From Peronospora farinosa (taxonomy: Eukaryota > Oomycota > Peronosporomycetes > Peronosporales > Peronosporaceae), in NCBI GenBank assembly GCA_947646735.1, contig CANTFK010000380.1, positions 1 through 64,000 on the forward strand: DNA of 64,000 nucleotides, written 5' to 3'. This document shows, one piece after another, positions 43,201-56,400 of the stretch; positions within the stretch are counted from its first letter, which is position 1; each line of letters starts with the position of its first letter. The notes below the pieces were generated by a model. That model searched no databases, was not told the DNA's origin, and saw nothing but the letters and a program-made list of their open reading frames with translations. Position numbers and translations under genes: made by a program.

Positions 43201-44286
43201 TCCACTTTGCACCGGTCTCCTGTCACATCTTCACGTACTTGTGGCTGGGCCCTCGGGATCGCTGCATCCATCTTTCCTGTTTCGCGAATTCGTGCTTCGA
43301 GCAACGCTGCACCGGTTGGCCCCAGCTGCATCCGATCCACGGTATCCATTAGGGCCGAGACCATAGACGAAGTGGCCGACTCATACTAGGACCTCGGTAT
43401 GAATCCTCGTGGGAACCTGCTGAAGAGCCTAGACCAGGAACAGCTGCTGTGCCCACATGACGGGGTACCTCCTTGGAGGAAATCTCACCCACTAACGCCT
43501 TAATATGACTATGAAAGGCTACCAGGGTCTTCTTCAGGGTCTCAAACCCAAAATCAAAGAGGGTCTCAGCCGTAAAATTTCCAGCGGCCATATCGGCTTC
43601 GTGAAGCAGGTTTATCAGGGCCTTGAGAACCTCCAGGTCTGTTGTTGCTATGGGCAGGGCCGTTATCGGACCATGGACCTGGTCTAGTAGCTTGACCTTG
43701 AGCGTCTTCATCACCGGATCCTTTCGAAAAAATGTCTTCAACTTGCTCTAATGATATGCTTCTTCCAGGTCCTCTTCCGTCCAATTCCTGCTAGCCAAAC
43801 CTTGGCTCTCTCCCGACTCGTCTGTCGTGTCTCCGCCTCTCGGTGCCTTCAACTTGGCATTCTTCTTTTTCTTGTTCTTGGGCACCGATGTTTCTTGAGT
43901 AGTGGCTTGGGAGACTTGTTTCGGGGTCCCTTGTTTTGTAGCTTTCGCTGTCAAACTTGGGACCCCTGGACCATAATATTCATTATGGACCATGTTGTCT
44001 TCTTCAACGAAGACGTAAGGGGGAGGACTTGTGTTTTTTCTTCATATTCCACCTTGACCTCAATAGCAGAGCTCCTCCCCGGGCTCTGCAGGTCCTCCGA
44101 TCCTTCTTCCTTCTTTAGCACTGGCGATCCGGGTTTCAGTGTCTTGGTCGTCTTTTGGTCCATCTTGACCGTTGTCTTTTCTTCTTCGTGGGACTCACGG
44201 TGAAATCCCGCGTCTCCCGAAGATCCGGGCACACGCACCATTGTGGTGGAGTGGATTCTCAAACGACGTGAGAGAACCACAAACAC
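40263..44286 (-). pseudogene. Family B Ty3/gypsy gag-protease region, minus strand
   Basis: Read leftward from 44286: Ser/Gly-rich gag start, capsid-like segments (KFNVRNHDEDRSRIWSSKV, GGLLTGPAQNWYRQLSRTV), a linker (DADDLEEVLLARQRSKACHG), a double zinc knuckle (CTHCGSRKHGDLDC, CERCGKKGHALCLC), then protease-like sequence (GEVVYTTEGRTKVKITLNGV, CWFPGWSGCTLWNGFYGA) and a segment ahead of RT (VTMEGTQIPDPGVTPKEQVD). Frames are broken many times. RT and everything after it are lost at the junction with the plus-strand element near 40262. It is inactive. Confidence 0.75.
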
Positions 44287-45060
44287 ACACAGCGCCGGAC
44301 TGCCGACTTACGGAGGGGGTACCCCGATACCGTGTCGCGTCAACCTTGGGTCTCAACTTGTGTACCCGTCGGCTTCACTGGTCTTGCTCTTCGTTAGACG
44401 CAGAAGACTTATAGACTTAATCCTTGTATGGAGGGACTTGCGGGCCCACGAGCGGATATACTTCACTCGGGCCTAGGGTTTCTTGGGCTCAATCGACTGT
44501 GTCGAGAGCAATGCACCTGGTACTACGTACCCCTTTCGGTGTCTAACTGTTTCTTGGTCCTTGGACCCCTTTCTCTTGTTCCCCGTAGGGAAACCGCTTC
44601 CTGTAGCGGGTGTTGGACTTACTTGACACCTCAGGCCAGCTATCCTGAGGTTCAACTTGCGTAGCTTGAGCCGCCTAACACCTGCTGACGTCGGGGGCCA
44701 AAAGATATCTCGCCCAAAAGAGGTGCAGCGACGTAGAAGCTAAGAGGAGGCGTTCGGAGCTGCCACGTGTAAAGCAAATTCGAGTGTGTTTATTTACCTT
44801 ATACTTTGTATGCTTTTCTTGCCTAACCCTAACCCTTTGATCTGGATAGTGCCACGTGTCGACTCTTGAAGGAAGAATTGGCTCCTTGGTACCTGTACTT
44901 TCTGTAATCTTCGATATTCCGTGTACCGATTCTGCACCCTCGGACATTGGGCCCTGGTACCCTGGGCCCCGGTACCCTGGAACCTGTTTCCTGGGCCTGG
45001 GGCCTGTGCTGGCTACGCACGTCTGGGTCCTTATATTTTTAATAAGACTGGGGCCTGATG
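44287..45060 (-). repeat. Family B LTR, copy 2
   Basis: The left end (AGCGCCGGACTGCCGAC) matches the reverse complement of 50325-50345, and GTCGGGGGCCAAAAGATATC near 44690 matches the LTR pieces near 165 and 49925. It abuts the minus-strand gag, as a 5' LTR should. The right boundary is uncertain. It contains GGTACCCTGG-type short tandem repeats near 44950. Confidence 0.55.
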
Positions 45061-46830
45061 TGAGGTTGTAGATCCGCGAGGCCGGGTCGTGGTCACTCCC
45101 TCGGGGGAGTGACCAGAAATTCTCTTGCTCTCTGTTCCCATTCCCTTTAAACTCTGATTTCCCCTGGCACTTCACCACAGATCCAAGGGTCACTCTTTTC
45201 GACGTGCCCTTGATCGTCTTTATACGTCTGGTGCTCGTTCTTCGAGTCACCACGACTTTTGACTTGGAAGAAGGTGTCGTTGGTGTACTAGCCAACGCAC
45301 TCCTTCCAACCGCACCAGACTCTTGGCTCTGTGCCGGTTCTTGTGATGCTTGACTACCTGTCAGTCCACCATCAACTACCACAGGCTCTTGGCTCTGTGC
45401 AGAACCATTGGACGCATGACTACTTGTCATCGTCCTAATCACTACACCAGTCTTTTCGACCTGGGTACGAATTTGTGTCACCTGGCTTTCTGCCAGGACA
45501 CTTCCAACAACACCACTCTTTTCGAGCTGGGTAGTTCCTGGTGCCGATTGATATACCGTCACCGCACCCTCGACTGTGTTGGACACAGCATCAGCCACAT
45601 AAGCCTTTCGCAGGATCATATCCTTTCCGGTGTACTGAGTAGAGTTAGCGACTGTGTGTGTACGCCAGTCTATTTATGGTTGGTGTTTAGCCAACCAAGG
45701 CATGCCTAGGATGAGGTCATACGAGCTCTACATACCTAGCACTGTGAGCTTCTCTGTACAAGAGAAGTCACTGAAACTGAAGGCGAGTTCAACTTGAAAT
45801 CCCTCCGATTTTACGAGCGCGCCGTTCGCCAAACGAACGGTCTCCCCTTCTCGCTTTTCATCGTGGCAATGCGACTCATACTCTTTTTTCGAAGCCGCGA
45901 GTTTCACAAAACTCTGTGATGCACCATAATCCACAAGAAAGATCATCACTTGGTCATAGCCTCGTACTCGAGCGCTATAGACCAAAAGGGTTGAGGTCCG
46001 ACCTTTCGGAACCTCAGGGACTATGCTACCCATTTGTTCGATCACTCTGAGCATAGGGGTAGCTTCAAAGTCCACGCCAGTAGGGCATCCCGCCCCTACT
46101 GCGCTCCCATGTTTCCTGACCCATCATGGGCAGGTGATAAACCCGTGCGTCGTGCACGCTGGTTTTTCGCCCCTCCGTTAGGGTGTGGAGCCTTCCTGCT
46201 GGGCGTCTTAGCAACAGCAGCAAATTTCGGCATAGCAGCGAGCCACGCTTGCCGCACTTGTAGCCGGTCACTTCTGCATTGTCTGACTCCATTAGTGTGT
46301 CATCCGACTTCTCGTCCGACGGCTTATAATAAGTTGTCGCCGAGGCACTGCTGTAGCATCGCTCCTCAACCATGGCAATTTCAATTTCCTCCTCCATCGT
46401 CTTTGGCACCATTCTCAAAGGGACCTGACGAATTGGCCGTGCCGTAGTCCGTTCATGAAAGTAGGCACCTTAATGTATTCCGATATCGGACTCACATTAA
46501 TGGACGCCGACAGCGAAAGCATCTCCTGCACATACTCTTGCAGAGATTGTTTCGCCTGTAGTGCTCCAAAAAGCGCGCATGAAGTAACACTTCATTGTTA
46601 GGCGGCTGATACATGGCGCGAATCTTTGCCTTAAAGATCGCCCATGATGGAAACGAATCAGCATTTGCCATCAGCGCATAGTATGCCCACTCTGACGCTT
46701 TGCCACGCAAATGTGACACGGCATACCAAACCATTCGGGTGTCGTCTTCGATGAACTGCGCCATATCGCATTGCTTAACTATAATGAACATGGTTGGATG
46801 CATGATATTTGGCTCAGCAATTGCTCTCAC
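45061..46830 (-). pseudogene. Third Ty3/gypsy remnant, gag and protease, minus strand
   Basis: A capsid-like gag (MVWYAVSHLRGKASEWAYYA, FPSWAIFKAKIRAMYQPPNN) lies at the right. Continuing leftward come a linker and an aspartic protease (VMIFLVDYGASQSFVKLAAS) with the conserved end YDLILGMPWLAKHQP at about 45680-45720. Left of this is a Ser/Thr/Gln-rich frame (about 44675-45619) that runs into LTR sequence and probably is not a gene. Frames are broken. Confidence 0.7.
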
Positions 46831-46845
46831 ATTTTGTAGCGATTC

Positions 46846-49060
46846 AGCTGACTACGCCAAGTACATCTTCGACCGCAGCACAGCGCATGCAAAGGCGAAC
46901 AGGGCGTCACCCTTCAAGCTTTTGACTGGACATCTTCCAGATCTGACCGACATCGTTGTATTCGGTTCACTAAGTATGGTTTTCGCGATACGAAGAAGAA
47001 GAATTTTGAGCAACACGTGGTGAGAGGATAATCCACTTTTTAATTTGAAGTTTCGTCAATAATGACGAAACTTCATGTTGCAAAGTATAATCTTACAAGT
47101 CGAAAGGTGACGAAGACGCGCCACATCATCGCAATCGAGACGCTAGGAACTGCTGCTAACTAGCAGATTCGACAGGCCCTCAAAAGGTTAGGCGACGACA
47201 AACTGCAGAGAGCAGCGAATGGACATTCGACAAGTGAGCATGGGGTGATAATGCTCATGAAAGCAGTCCAGTTTTATAAGAGGAATTGGACGGCTTGCGA
47301 TGTGCGCGAAATGCCAAGAAAACTGCAAAGGGGTACAAGCTTAGACGATCTATGCGCAAGAAGAAAAAGAAGTCGCGTCGACAAATCGGAGCAGATAATA
47401 TTGATGAGAAAGTGTTATCGCCCAAAGCAGAGCCTCATCTGATGGTGCTTACAGTGGTCGAAGGGTCGACGGATACACCGATCGAATCAGAAGTTGAATA
47501 CGGGCCTGAACCTAAGTATTATAGGAAGGCTCGGCGTGAACTTCACAGTAACCTCTGGGAGCAGGCAGTAGCTGAAAGAACTGCGGTTATGGAAAGCAAA
47601 TGAGACTTGGACGCTAATCAAGTGTGAGCCTGGTGCTAAACGACTTCACAAAAAGTGAGCTTACAAGAATAAAAGACGTGGTGAAGGTCAAGTTAAAAAT
47701 TTTAAATTGCGTCTTGTCGCGTGTGGAAACGTGCAACTACTTGGGATGGATTTTGTCTTCAATTATGCTGCGGTGATGGAAATAAAGAAGATCACAGTAA
47801 TTTACGTTCTTTCGATGATTTGGGGTGTGCGCGATAGGCACGGAGACGTCATAGCGGCCTAAGTCAAAGCGATGACCGAAGAAGAGTACGACAATCTACT
47901 ATATGTCTCCGACGGCATGAAGTAAAGTCAAGTTTGTTGCAAAAAGCTGGACGTGTCAAGCGTGAAGTACCTCGCGTTGCGTCGTTAGCGAAGCTTGCAT
48001 AGGCTAAAACAATCTGGGCGCTTTTGGCACCAAATACATAGAAAGACACTCCTCAAACTAAAACTCGTGCAATGTATCACGGATACTTGTATACTTTACA
48101 AAGTAAATTTAGGTAGAACGACAGTAATTGGAACATACGTCGACAATTTACTGGTGACCGCGACAAGCACAGGTCGCATGGGTACGTTATTTGGTGACAA
48201 GCAGGTGCTAGGGTTGAAGGATCTGATGAGGCGGCCGAGTTCCTTAGCATGCAAGCGAAACCAGACGGAGCAGGCTACGCATTAAACCAGGAGAACACGA
48301 TTGCTGAGATTCTCACACGTTTTGGACTTAGAAACGCAAACGTGCTACGATCGCCGGTTGGAGCTGGAAGACCAATTTTGGAAGAATAATTGGCTTTATC
48401 GGTATGATCGAGTGGAAAAGATGCACATACCAAGCATAAGAGAGTCTTCTCTAAGTAGTCCGGTGGACGCGACCTAATATCGGATTTGCAGCGCATAGAG
48501 CAACACGACAATGCCATTAACCGACGATACAAGACTGTAAATTCGCTAAACGGATTGATTGGTACCCAATTGGCACTTGATCCTTCAAGTTGCACATACG
48601 CGTGGCTGAAGGAATCATGAATTTAGTCCGCATCATCTTCTTCACGGACACAGACTGTTCTGGAGATCGTAAGGATCGTAAGTGTGTGAGCGAGGCAGTC
48701 ATCATGGTTAATGGTGCGACTGTCGGATCGCACTGAAAAAAACAGTTGGCGGTTGCAGTCTCGACTGCGGAGGCAGAGCTCGTCGCTGCAGCTGCAGAAT
48801 GGCAAGAGGCGCTTGGTCTAAAGAAACGATTCTCTGAGCTAAAATTGCAAGTGAAGACGCCGATTGTGCTAGCTATGGAAAACCAAGCTGCTATTAAAAA
48901 GGTTAAAAATGAGATTAGCTCGGCAAGTGCAAAATATGTGGACGGGAAGCTCAATTTTCTGTAAGATTATGCTACGAAAGAAGTTGTCAAGTCAAGCTTC
49001 GTGAGGTCGCGTGTTATGCGACTTCACGGGCGCTGGAGGTGGGACTCAAGTAAGTACATA
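46846..49060 (+). pseudogene. Ty1/Copia remnant (integrase end, RT, RNase H)
   Basis: Plus-strand pieces in order: integrase C-terminal part (NRASPFKLLTGHLPDLTDIV), a linker, RT start (IKCEPGAKRLHKKW, FKLRLVACGNVQLLGMDFVF) with frameshifts, and RNase H (VAVSTAEAELVAAAAEWQEA, ENQAAIKKVKNEISSASAKY). This domain order, with integrase before RT, is that of Copia elements. Heavily mutated. Confidence 0.75.
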
Positions 49061-49244
49061 CTTCTGTAGTCTGACTCTCCTCCCATGAGTCGGGAAAGAG
49101 TGGTCAATAGTCGCGGATCTGGCCGATTTCTGGGAGCAGTCGCGTGAGCAGTAATACCGCCGGGTGTTTATAGACAACAGTCGTGTGAAACTTACACGAA
49201 GTAAGATCAAATGCGAGTTGCTGTAAACAGAAATATATACTTTA

Positions 49245-49410
49245 GTTACTCTTAAATCTTTTTTCACGTGCACAGGCCATTTCAAATCAACAAACAACAC
49301 CACCACCGCACGCGGAGGTAAGGCTTTTTAATCGCTTCCTCATGCCGCTCGAAGGTGTGTGCCCACGTAGCACGTGGCAGCTTTTTTTGAAGTGTGCGTC
49401 TTCACAATGC
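49245..49410 (+). repeat. Fragment of a family A-like LTR end
   Basis: About 49290-49400 aligns with 5890-6000 (CCACCACC..CGGAGGTAAG..TTTAATCGCT..GTGCCCACGTAGCACGTGGCAGC). It may mark an LTR shared by the Copia remnant or a leftover family A LTR end. Confidence 0.5.
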
Positions 49411-49439
49411 AAGCATCAACTACTCTATGGCGAAGTGCT

Positions 49440-50345
49440 TTTCGAAAATGTGAATAACTCATGGTCCAGCTGGATGGAAGGACCCTAGGACTGCTCACCA
49501 GGTAAAGAATCGGAAAGAAAGGGGACCAAAAGGGTAAGCGACGTTGTCGGGGAACGATTTGAAGGACCATCAACGGAGAGATCAGTATTGAAGTACCAAT
49601 AAAAGGGTACCGAAAGAAGCCGACCTGGTCCAACATGAAAAGTCCTGTTCCCTAATCGGTAGGCACCGGCCTTTCGTCGGTAGACCTGGGTCCCTCATTA
49701 ATCGGTCTGGGTCCTTCAAGGTTCAACCACTTTTCTGACCAGTTAACATAAGGACCAGACCAGTCGACGCAAGGAATCAGAGCTTCATGCAAGGATAGAG
49801 TAAAGGAGTTAACAGGATAGGGATAAATTGAATACTACTCAATTTGCGATCTACGTGGCACGATTCCGTCACCCAAGAAAAACTTGCTCTAAGTTACTCA
49901 CTGTTCCGGGAAGGGATATATTTTGGCCTCCCGTCGAAGACAGTTGTGTAGCAAAGTTAAGTGCAAAAAGAGCTCCAGGATATATTTGGCCTCTGACCTC
50001 GTTCGAGTAGCAACACCTATCGGAAGCGGCCTTCCTTACCTCACGGTCCGGGAGCAAAGTAAAGGTCAGGTGGTTGATACCCCTGAAACAAGAAGGAAAA
50101 GGCAAGGGACGACAAGCTCTCTCAAGAATTCGTCTCTAAGTCCACTTTCGACAAGGTCGATCGAGTGGCCACCTATCGGCCCACCGAGTGAAGCATATCC
50201 ACTCGAGGCCCCCACCTCAAGGCAGACGTCTACATCCTCACCAAGTCTTCCGAAGAGTGCAACCCGCCAGCCGATGGGTACACAAGGTGAGAAGGTCCAT
50301 ACGTGGCATTGGGGCACACCCTCCAACAGTCGGCAGTCCGACACA
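49440..50345 (+). repeat. Family B LTR, copy 3, opposite orientation
   Basis: It is the reverse complement of the LTR at the left window edge and carries the same end sequence as 44287. It ends near GTCGGCAGTCCGACACA and is followed by GTGAGTGGTTTGGGG, where a TGG primer-site start would be expected. No internal region follows, so it is a solo or truncated LTR. Confidence 0.65.
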
Positions 50346-50419
50346 GTGAGTGGTTTGGGGTCTCATCATACAATTTTGAGAATACAATTCTACGTAGAAC
50401 TGCAGGACCTACATGTATA

Positions 50420-51114
50420 AAACAAATTTGAATTTAATTATAGCAATCAATAATGTAGAAATAAAAGTTTAAATTACGGAAAATATAATAAATCATACAT
50501 ATATATAGATCATTATAGTAATCTATTTATACTAACTTTAGTGTTACATATAGAAGCTTTTACATTCAATATTTAACATTATAATTCTACTAATTTTCTT
50601 GAAGACACAGCACGCCACACCCGGAAATTAGAGCGGAAGTCATCAAGTGGATTACACTGAGGTAAGAAGAATGGACGATTATCAAACAGCACCGTAAAGG
50701 ATGTCTAAGTTGCCTAATGACAGACCTCTTAGCCAATAGGTCGGATCCTGGTCCGACTTACTTTGCCAATATTATAAAGACATCCCGACTCTCTTACACA
50801 CTTGTACACCCAGAAACTCAAGAATTCTTAAGCGACTTACGTGTGGGATCAAAATGTTGGATCGTGAATGACAAGTAGATTATACTATTAACATAGAAGT
50901 GTTTACTGCTACACGCCTGCACGCTTGCTGAATTACACATTCGGCAAATTTTAACACTAGATTATCTTATTCGGATCCCACAAAAGGGGGCTAAATACTT
51001 ATCGCACGATACCTATACTGGGCAACAGCCATACTGATGGCAAGTCCTTATCTGCACGAAGCAGAAGGTATGCAAATACTGGCGGCTTAGCTAACGCTAC
51101 GGAACGAACTTGAG
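50420..51114. other. AT-rich stretch, no gene seen
   Basis: The first 200 bp are strongly AT-rich. No supported feature otherwise. Confidence 0.4.
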
Positions 51115-51890
51115 GTGATTGAATTAGTACGCGTGGACTTTTGTCAGCCAGGGAGTTACACACGGACGCCAACAAACAAAGCCGGCGGCTACCTCGCCCT
51201 TATCGTCCTCCATCAAGCCAATGGTGAAGTTCATTGGATCATTGATCACATGACTAATATGCCCGAAAGTGATCAACAGGAGCTTAGCCCGAAACTGATC
51301 AACGGAACTGGTGAATGTAACACGGAACACGGCGCTTGTATTCACAGCGCATCCGCAGCTACATAGGTTCCCATGGAGCCTCCCACCCTCCATCAACAAC
51401 ATGCACGCTTTCAAGGCGCTACAACGTCACCCATTTCATCGCGCCAAATGAAAGCTACATCCAGCACTTACGGCGGTAATCACCAGGCTACAACACCGAA
51501 ACGGCTCACAGGACGGCGCCCACTTTTTAAGGCCGTAGTCACCGGCACATCTCAGGGAACACGGACACACTCTTACGGAATATCAGGTCTGGGTATGCTA
51601 CAGAGTAGCTACTCATCAGTTATATATGTACTTCCCGGGATGCGACATGGACTCGACGTGCAAGAGGAATCTGCCTGCGCCCGGGCAACATGAAGGACTC
51701 CTACATATTCTCTAGGACTGCGTAGGAGCGACCAAGTCTTGGGCACACACTATCACGCAGTGGACGCACTCGGAGGTATCTTTTGTTCGAATGCTCATGT
51801 ACAAACAAACGCACCGAAGCTACCTCCGAGATTGCGAACGGATATCGAGCAGCATGTTTCCAGACACCGCTGACATTGCTGGCTGAAGAT
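51115..51890 (+). pseudogene. LINE-like C-terminal remnant
   Basis: Near 51680-51760 the plus strand reads GQHEGLLHIL, TAG, DCVGATKSWAHTITQWTH, which resembles the zinc-binding end of LINE reverse transcriptases (H-x-LWxC..A...W); the stop replaces the expected Trp. The upstream frames (51115-51693) are Ser/Thr-rich and not diagnostic. Confidence 0.35.
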
Positions 51891-51939
51891 TATGGTGGAT
51901 AGTTTGCTTTATCTGCGGGACCACATTATTGATCTGGCG

Positions 51940-52200
51940 GAATAGGAGTATCTATAAGCAGGAAAGTGCGTCCACAAAGCAAGAGGTAGCGGAAGTTAAA
52001 CAAATCCTTCTTCGCCAACTCCAAGCGGTCGTTATCAAGGAACAACGGAGAGATAAAGATGTAAGCAATGGCGTCTACCTCAGTTTTATGCAACGAAAAT
52101 GTTCCAAGACATCATCACCAACCAGCGGCAGGCACTGCACAGCCCTCGTAACCGACAGAAGACACCTCCTGGGGTACTTCAATGGCTGCAGACTTTTCAG
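51940..52200 (+). repeat. Dispersed coding-like repeat, copy 2
   Basis: It aligns with 35236 onward; most differences are transitions, many as C-to-T or G-to-A. See copy 1. Confidence 0.6.
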
Positions 52201-53498
52201 CAGTCATAACGGTAAAAGACAGTCTCTTTTTCCCAACATGAAGGCCGAACATTCATTTTTTTACTCTGCCTCGTCACCTCATGGACGCTGCGCGTTCAAG
52301 GCGTCCGAAGATTTTTCACACGCTACCCAACAAAACATAATACATAATGGACTAATTTACTGTATGTAAGGACTCGTTCAAGCCGAATGCGTCTAGTCTT
52401 GTTGATTGCGGCCGATTGGTCGTTCATGTAGTTCAAGCCGGAGAGCTCTGTAGCACTATCTCAAAGAGTCCACTCCGTCTATGTCGAGGTAAAATTCTTG
52501 TCCATGTCAATCGTACTGCGCGCCATGAGACGTGGCAGTAGACGCAGTTTTCTGTCACTTCAGTATTTGCTGATCGCTCGTTGTTCAGCTTGTTAAGCTT
52601 GCACTTGGGTCTGACGACGACAAGTGCTTTTAATTTGAATAGAGCCCCACTCCGTGGTCATGCTACATCTCGTTACACTGCATCACATTGTCGTTTGGGA
52701 GGCAGTCGTTTGATTTGATGCGGCGCCTATAACTCCTGTCGGAAGCTTCAACACGTTGACTTCTTCAGACCTGATGCTTTGATGCAGTTGCAGTTACCAC
52801 AACGCAAAAAGACTGGTCTACCGAGCTCGCAACTGACGTAGTTTTGCCGTAAGATTGTAATGCCAAGACGTCATTCGTTGCCTCATCTACTATGAATGCC
52901 CTGCCCTCCCCATCGTTTTTGTGACAAATGGACGCATAGCCAACGGGTGCACTGGAAATGCCCGACACGTGGTTGAAGCGTGCTCAGGTTCAAGCTTTGC
53001 TCAATCTGCGCCGCGCTTGTTAAGCATGCCGACGGGATTGTGAGATGAAGCTGGCAGATGGCTTGTGTTCCGCGTTGCGATAAGCAAGTCCAGCTTAGCG
53101 ACGTCACATTCAGACCTCAAGTGGGGCCTTCAAGACGAGCTCCACCATCGTCACGCGTCGATCATGTTCCAGCACGCGAAAATCAAACATCGAAGAACGG
53201 GTAACTAGACGAGAACGAAGACAAATCGCTTGATGTGTTGCACGACTTTCGTGTTCCGGTGCAGGCGGCCTCGTCTCTGGGTGGTGCATCCCACAGGTGC
53301 CACAGGATTTGCCGGAGACCAGCGAACTTGCACTTATGTGGACGTGCGTAGCAGGGATCAAACTTTGACGACCCAAAAATTCGTGCCTTCGGGCGTATAA
53401 GGTACCATTCAGGCCGCATGAGCTGCGAACCAGCTTTGTCATTCCTCATTCTGCTCCGTTCGTGACAAGTGCCAGCCCCAGTCTACGCAGAAGCTCAG
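52201..53498. other. Intergenic before glutamate dehydrogenase, no gene seen
   Basis: These 1.3 kb have no protein-like frame. The last few hundred bases contain the promoter of the glutamate dehydrogenase gene. Confidence 0.4.
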
Positions 53499-56400
53499 AT
53501 GATGCAAGCCTCCCAGTTCCGAGCACTGCGCCGCGCACCGTCGACCATTTCTACGCACCCTCTACCGAGGACGCTGGCTCGTGCTTTTTCGTCGCAGGGC
53601 GACGCAAGTGTGGAGGTCAGTGAGCAACAGATGCTGCGTGCACTCGACAAGTTTCAGAAGGACGCGGCTGGCAATACGGTGCCCTGGTTCCTCGAAAACA
53701 TGCCACCATCGTACTTTCGCTCCATCCACGAAGAGGACCGCTTGCAACACCTCAACGCTATTACAGCGCTCATGGGCGCGGAGCAGCCGGAAGTAATGCT
53801 GCGCTCACCGGACGAAAAGATCTTTTCGCACTTTCGCTCGGGTGCCAACTTCCCCGGACGCCTGGCCAACGTGCTTGAGCAACTTCCTCAGACGGTGGAT
53901 GGCGCCCCGCTTGCCCGTGTCAAGATCTTCACTGCTCTGGACGACTCGCTCGGCCTCGACATCTTCCGCTACGGACAGCAAGAGCCCTTTTTAAACAAGA
54001 CCGATGGTGAGAAGCAGGCCCGTGCCAAGATTCAGCAGTTTTGCGCCGATATCCAGGCCGGCAAATACGCCGGTGACGCCAGCTACCCATTGGCGGGCCC
54101 TCACTTTGAGCCGGAGGTTGTTGATGCCTACCTCAACAATAGCAATACTATGTACGTGCAGTTCAGCCACCCACGCCGTCTCGCCAAGCAGCTTGAGCTG
54201 TTTCAGCGCGTGCGTGGCACCGAAAGTGTTGCCGTGGACGTTGAACACAAGTGGGAGACCCGTAGCGAAGAGAACAAGTTTGTCTCGAGCGGTGCCCAGC
54301 AGACTATGCTGACCATTGCGGCTTCGAACGTCATCCCCAAGAGTTTCATGCAAAAGGCCGCCACGTACCTTGGTCTGTGCAACCTCAATGTGGTTCGCGC
54401 ACATCTGGATGTGACCAAGGATCCGGAGAGCAACAACGGTGACGGTCACGTGGCCATGGTTCGTATCCTGGTGCAACCCAGCAAGAAGGCTCTGAAAGAT
54501 AACTTCGAGTTCGAGTGGTTCAAGATTTCGGGCAACCTCAAGTTTCTCAAATGGGTCGATGACCGATCTGTTCACCTCACGCTGCAACACCCCGACCTTG
54601 GTATCTCGCGTGCCGAGCTCATCTATGCCTACGGCAATATGTTGCACGGTGTCCTGGCAAAAAAGGACCCGTTTGCGTACTCGCTCGCGCGCATCATGGA
54701 GACGTTGGAGCACGAGCAGCACCTACCCTTCGCTTCGCGTATTTCGGACTTTTTCCTGAGGAAGTTCGACCCGCAGCAGGAGAAGCTCACGGACGTTGAG
54801 CAAGATGCTATCGTTGATGAGATGAAGGCGGACATTCGCCGCAACGTTGAGCAAGAGGAAGCTATCGCGCTGCTGAACAGCATGGCGGATGCCGTCCGTG
54901 GTACGCTGCGCACCAACAAGTTTGTGCGTGAGCGCTACGCTCTGTCCCTCCGTATGGACCCTAAGGTCATGGGTTACGGTACGGTAGGCAAGGACACGCC
55001 GTTCGGTGTCTTTTTCATCTACGGCCGTCGTTTCAAGGGCTTCCACGTGCGGTTCCGCGACATTGCTCGTGGTGGTCTTCGCATGGTGTACCCCAGCTCC
55101 ACCGACGCCCACGCGCTCGAGAGTGCTCGTCAGTACAACGAGGCCTACAACCTTGCCTTCGCTCAGCAGCTCAAGAACAAGGACATCCCGGAGGGTGGCT
55201 CCAAGGCTGTCGTGCTCTGCGACCCTATCGTTGGACCTGTCGGCGACATTGCTCCGCGTGACTTCATTATCCGCAAGAGTGTTAAGGCGTTCTCGGATGC
55301 CCTGCTCGACCTGAATACGACGGACGAGGCTGTGAAGGAGAAGATTGTTGACTACTATGGTAAGGACGAGCTCATTTATTTAGGTCCAGATGAAAACATC
55401 ATCCCGGAGGACATTGTATGGATGACGAACCGTGCTGGTTATCGCGGTTACCCGGTCCCGCGCGCCTTCATCAGCTCCAAGCCTGACGCTGGCTTCAACC
55501 ACAAGGTGTACGGTGTTACCAGTGAGGGTGTAGCCGTCTTCGCTGATGTTGCTCTGCGCTCGCAGAACATTGATCCGACCAAGCAGCCTTTTACTGTAAA
55601 GATCACCGGTGGCACCGATGGCGATGTGGCCGGTAACGTCATCAAAATCCTGCACCGTGAGTACGGCAACAATGTGCGTATCGTCGGCATTTGCGACGGC
55701 ACGGGTGTTGTCGAGGACCCTCAGGGCATTGATATGGACGAGCTGCTGCGTCTTGTAAACGAGTCGCTGCCTTTGTCAAGTTTTGACGAGTTGAAGGTGG
55801 CGTGTGCCACTGGCGTGAAGCACGACATCAATACGGCTGAAGGTGCCCGTGCTCGTAACTCGATGCACAACCGCGTGAAGAGCGACCTGTTCATCCCCGC
55901 TGGTGGCCGTCCTAACACGATTAACGAGAACAACTGGCAGGAGTATCTTGATGCGGACGGAAAGCCGTCGGCGGGTCTGATCGTGGAGGGTGCCAACTTG
56001 TTCGTCACGCCCGAGGCGCGTCAGCTTCTGTTTGATAACGCCGGTGTCGTGATTGTCAAAGATAGTTCGGCCAATAAATGCGGTGTGGTATGCTCTTCGT
56101 ACGAGATTGTGGCTAGCATGCTGCTGGACACTGACGAGTTCTTGGCTGTCAAGGACGAGTTGGTCATGGAAGTGGTCGACAAGCTGCGTGCATTGGCTCG
56201 TGTCGAGGCCCAGCTGCTCTTCCGTGAGTACAAGAAGGATCCGTCGTCTGCCTTGCCGCCTGCCAGTGAGCGCATTAGTCGCGCCATCACGCGCGTGCAC
56301 GACGCCGTCCTTGCTCACTTCGACGATGTGTGCGACGAAGACCAGCAGATGCTGTTTACGCTCATCGAGGAGCACCTGCCGCCTAAGCTCCGCGAGCTGG

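Noticed and set aside
44821..44841. Two CCCTAA units, telomere-like
   Set aside because: Only two units within LTR sequence, and oomycete telomeres are expected to be TTTAGGG.
44675..45619. 314-residue minus-strand frame
   Set aside because: It has Ser/Thr/Gln-rich low complexity, no domain, and runs into LTR sequence; probably a chance frame in element DNA.
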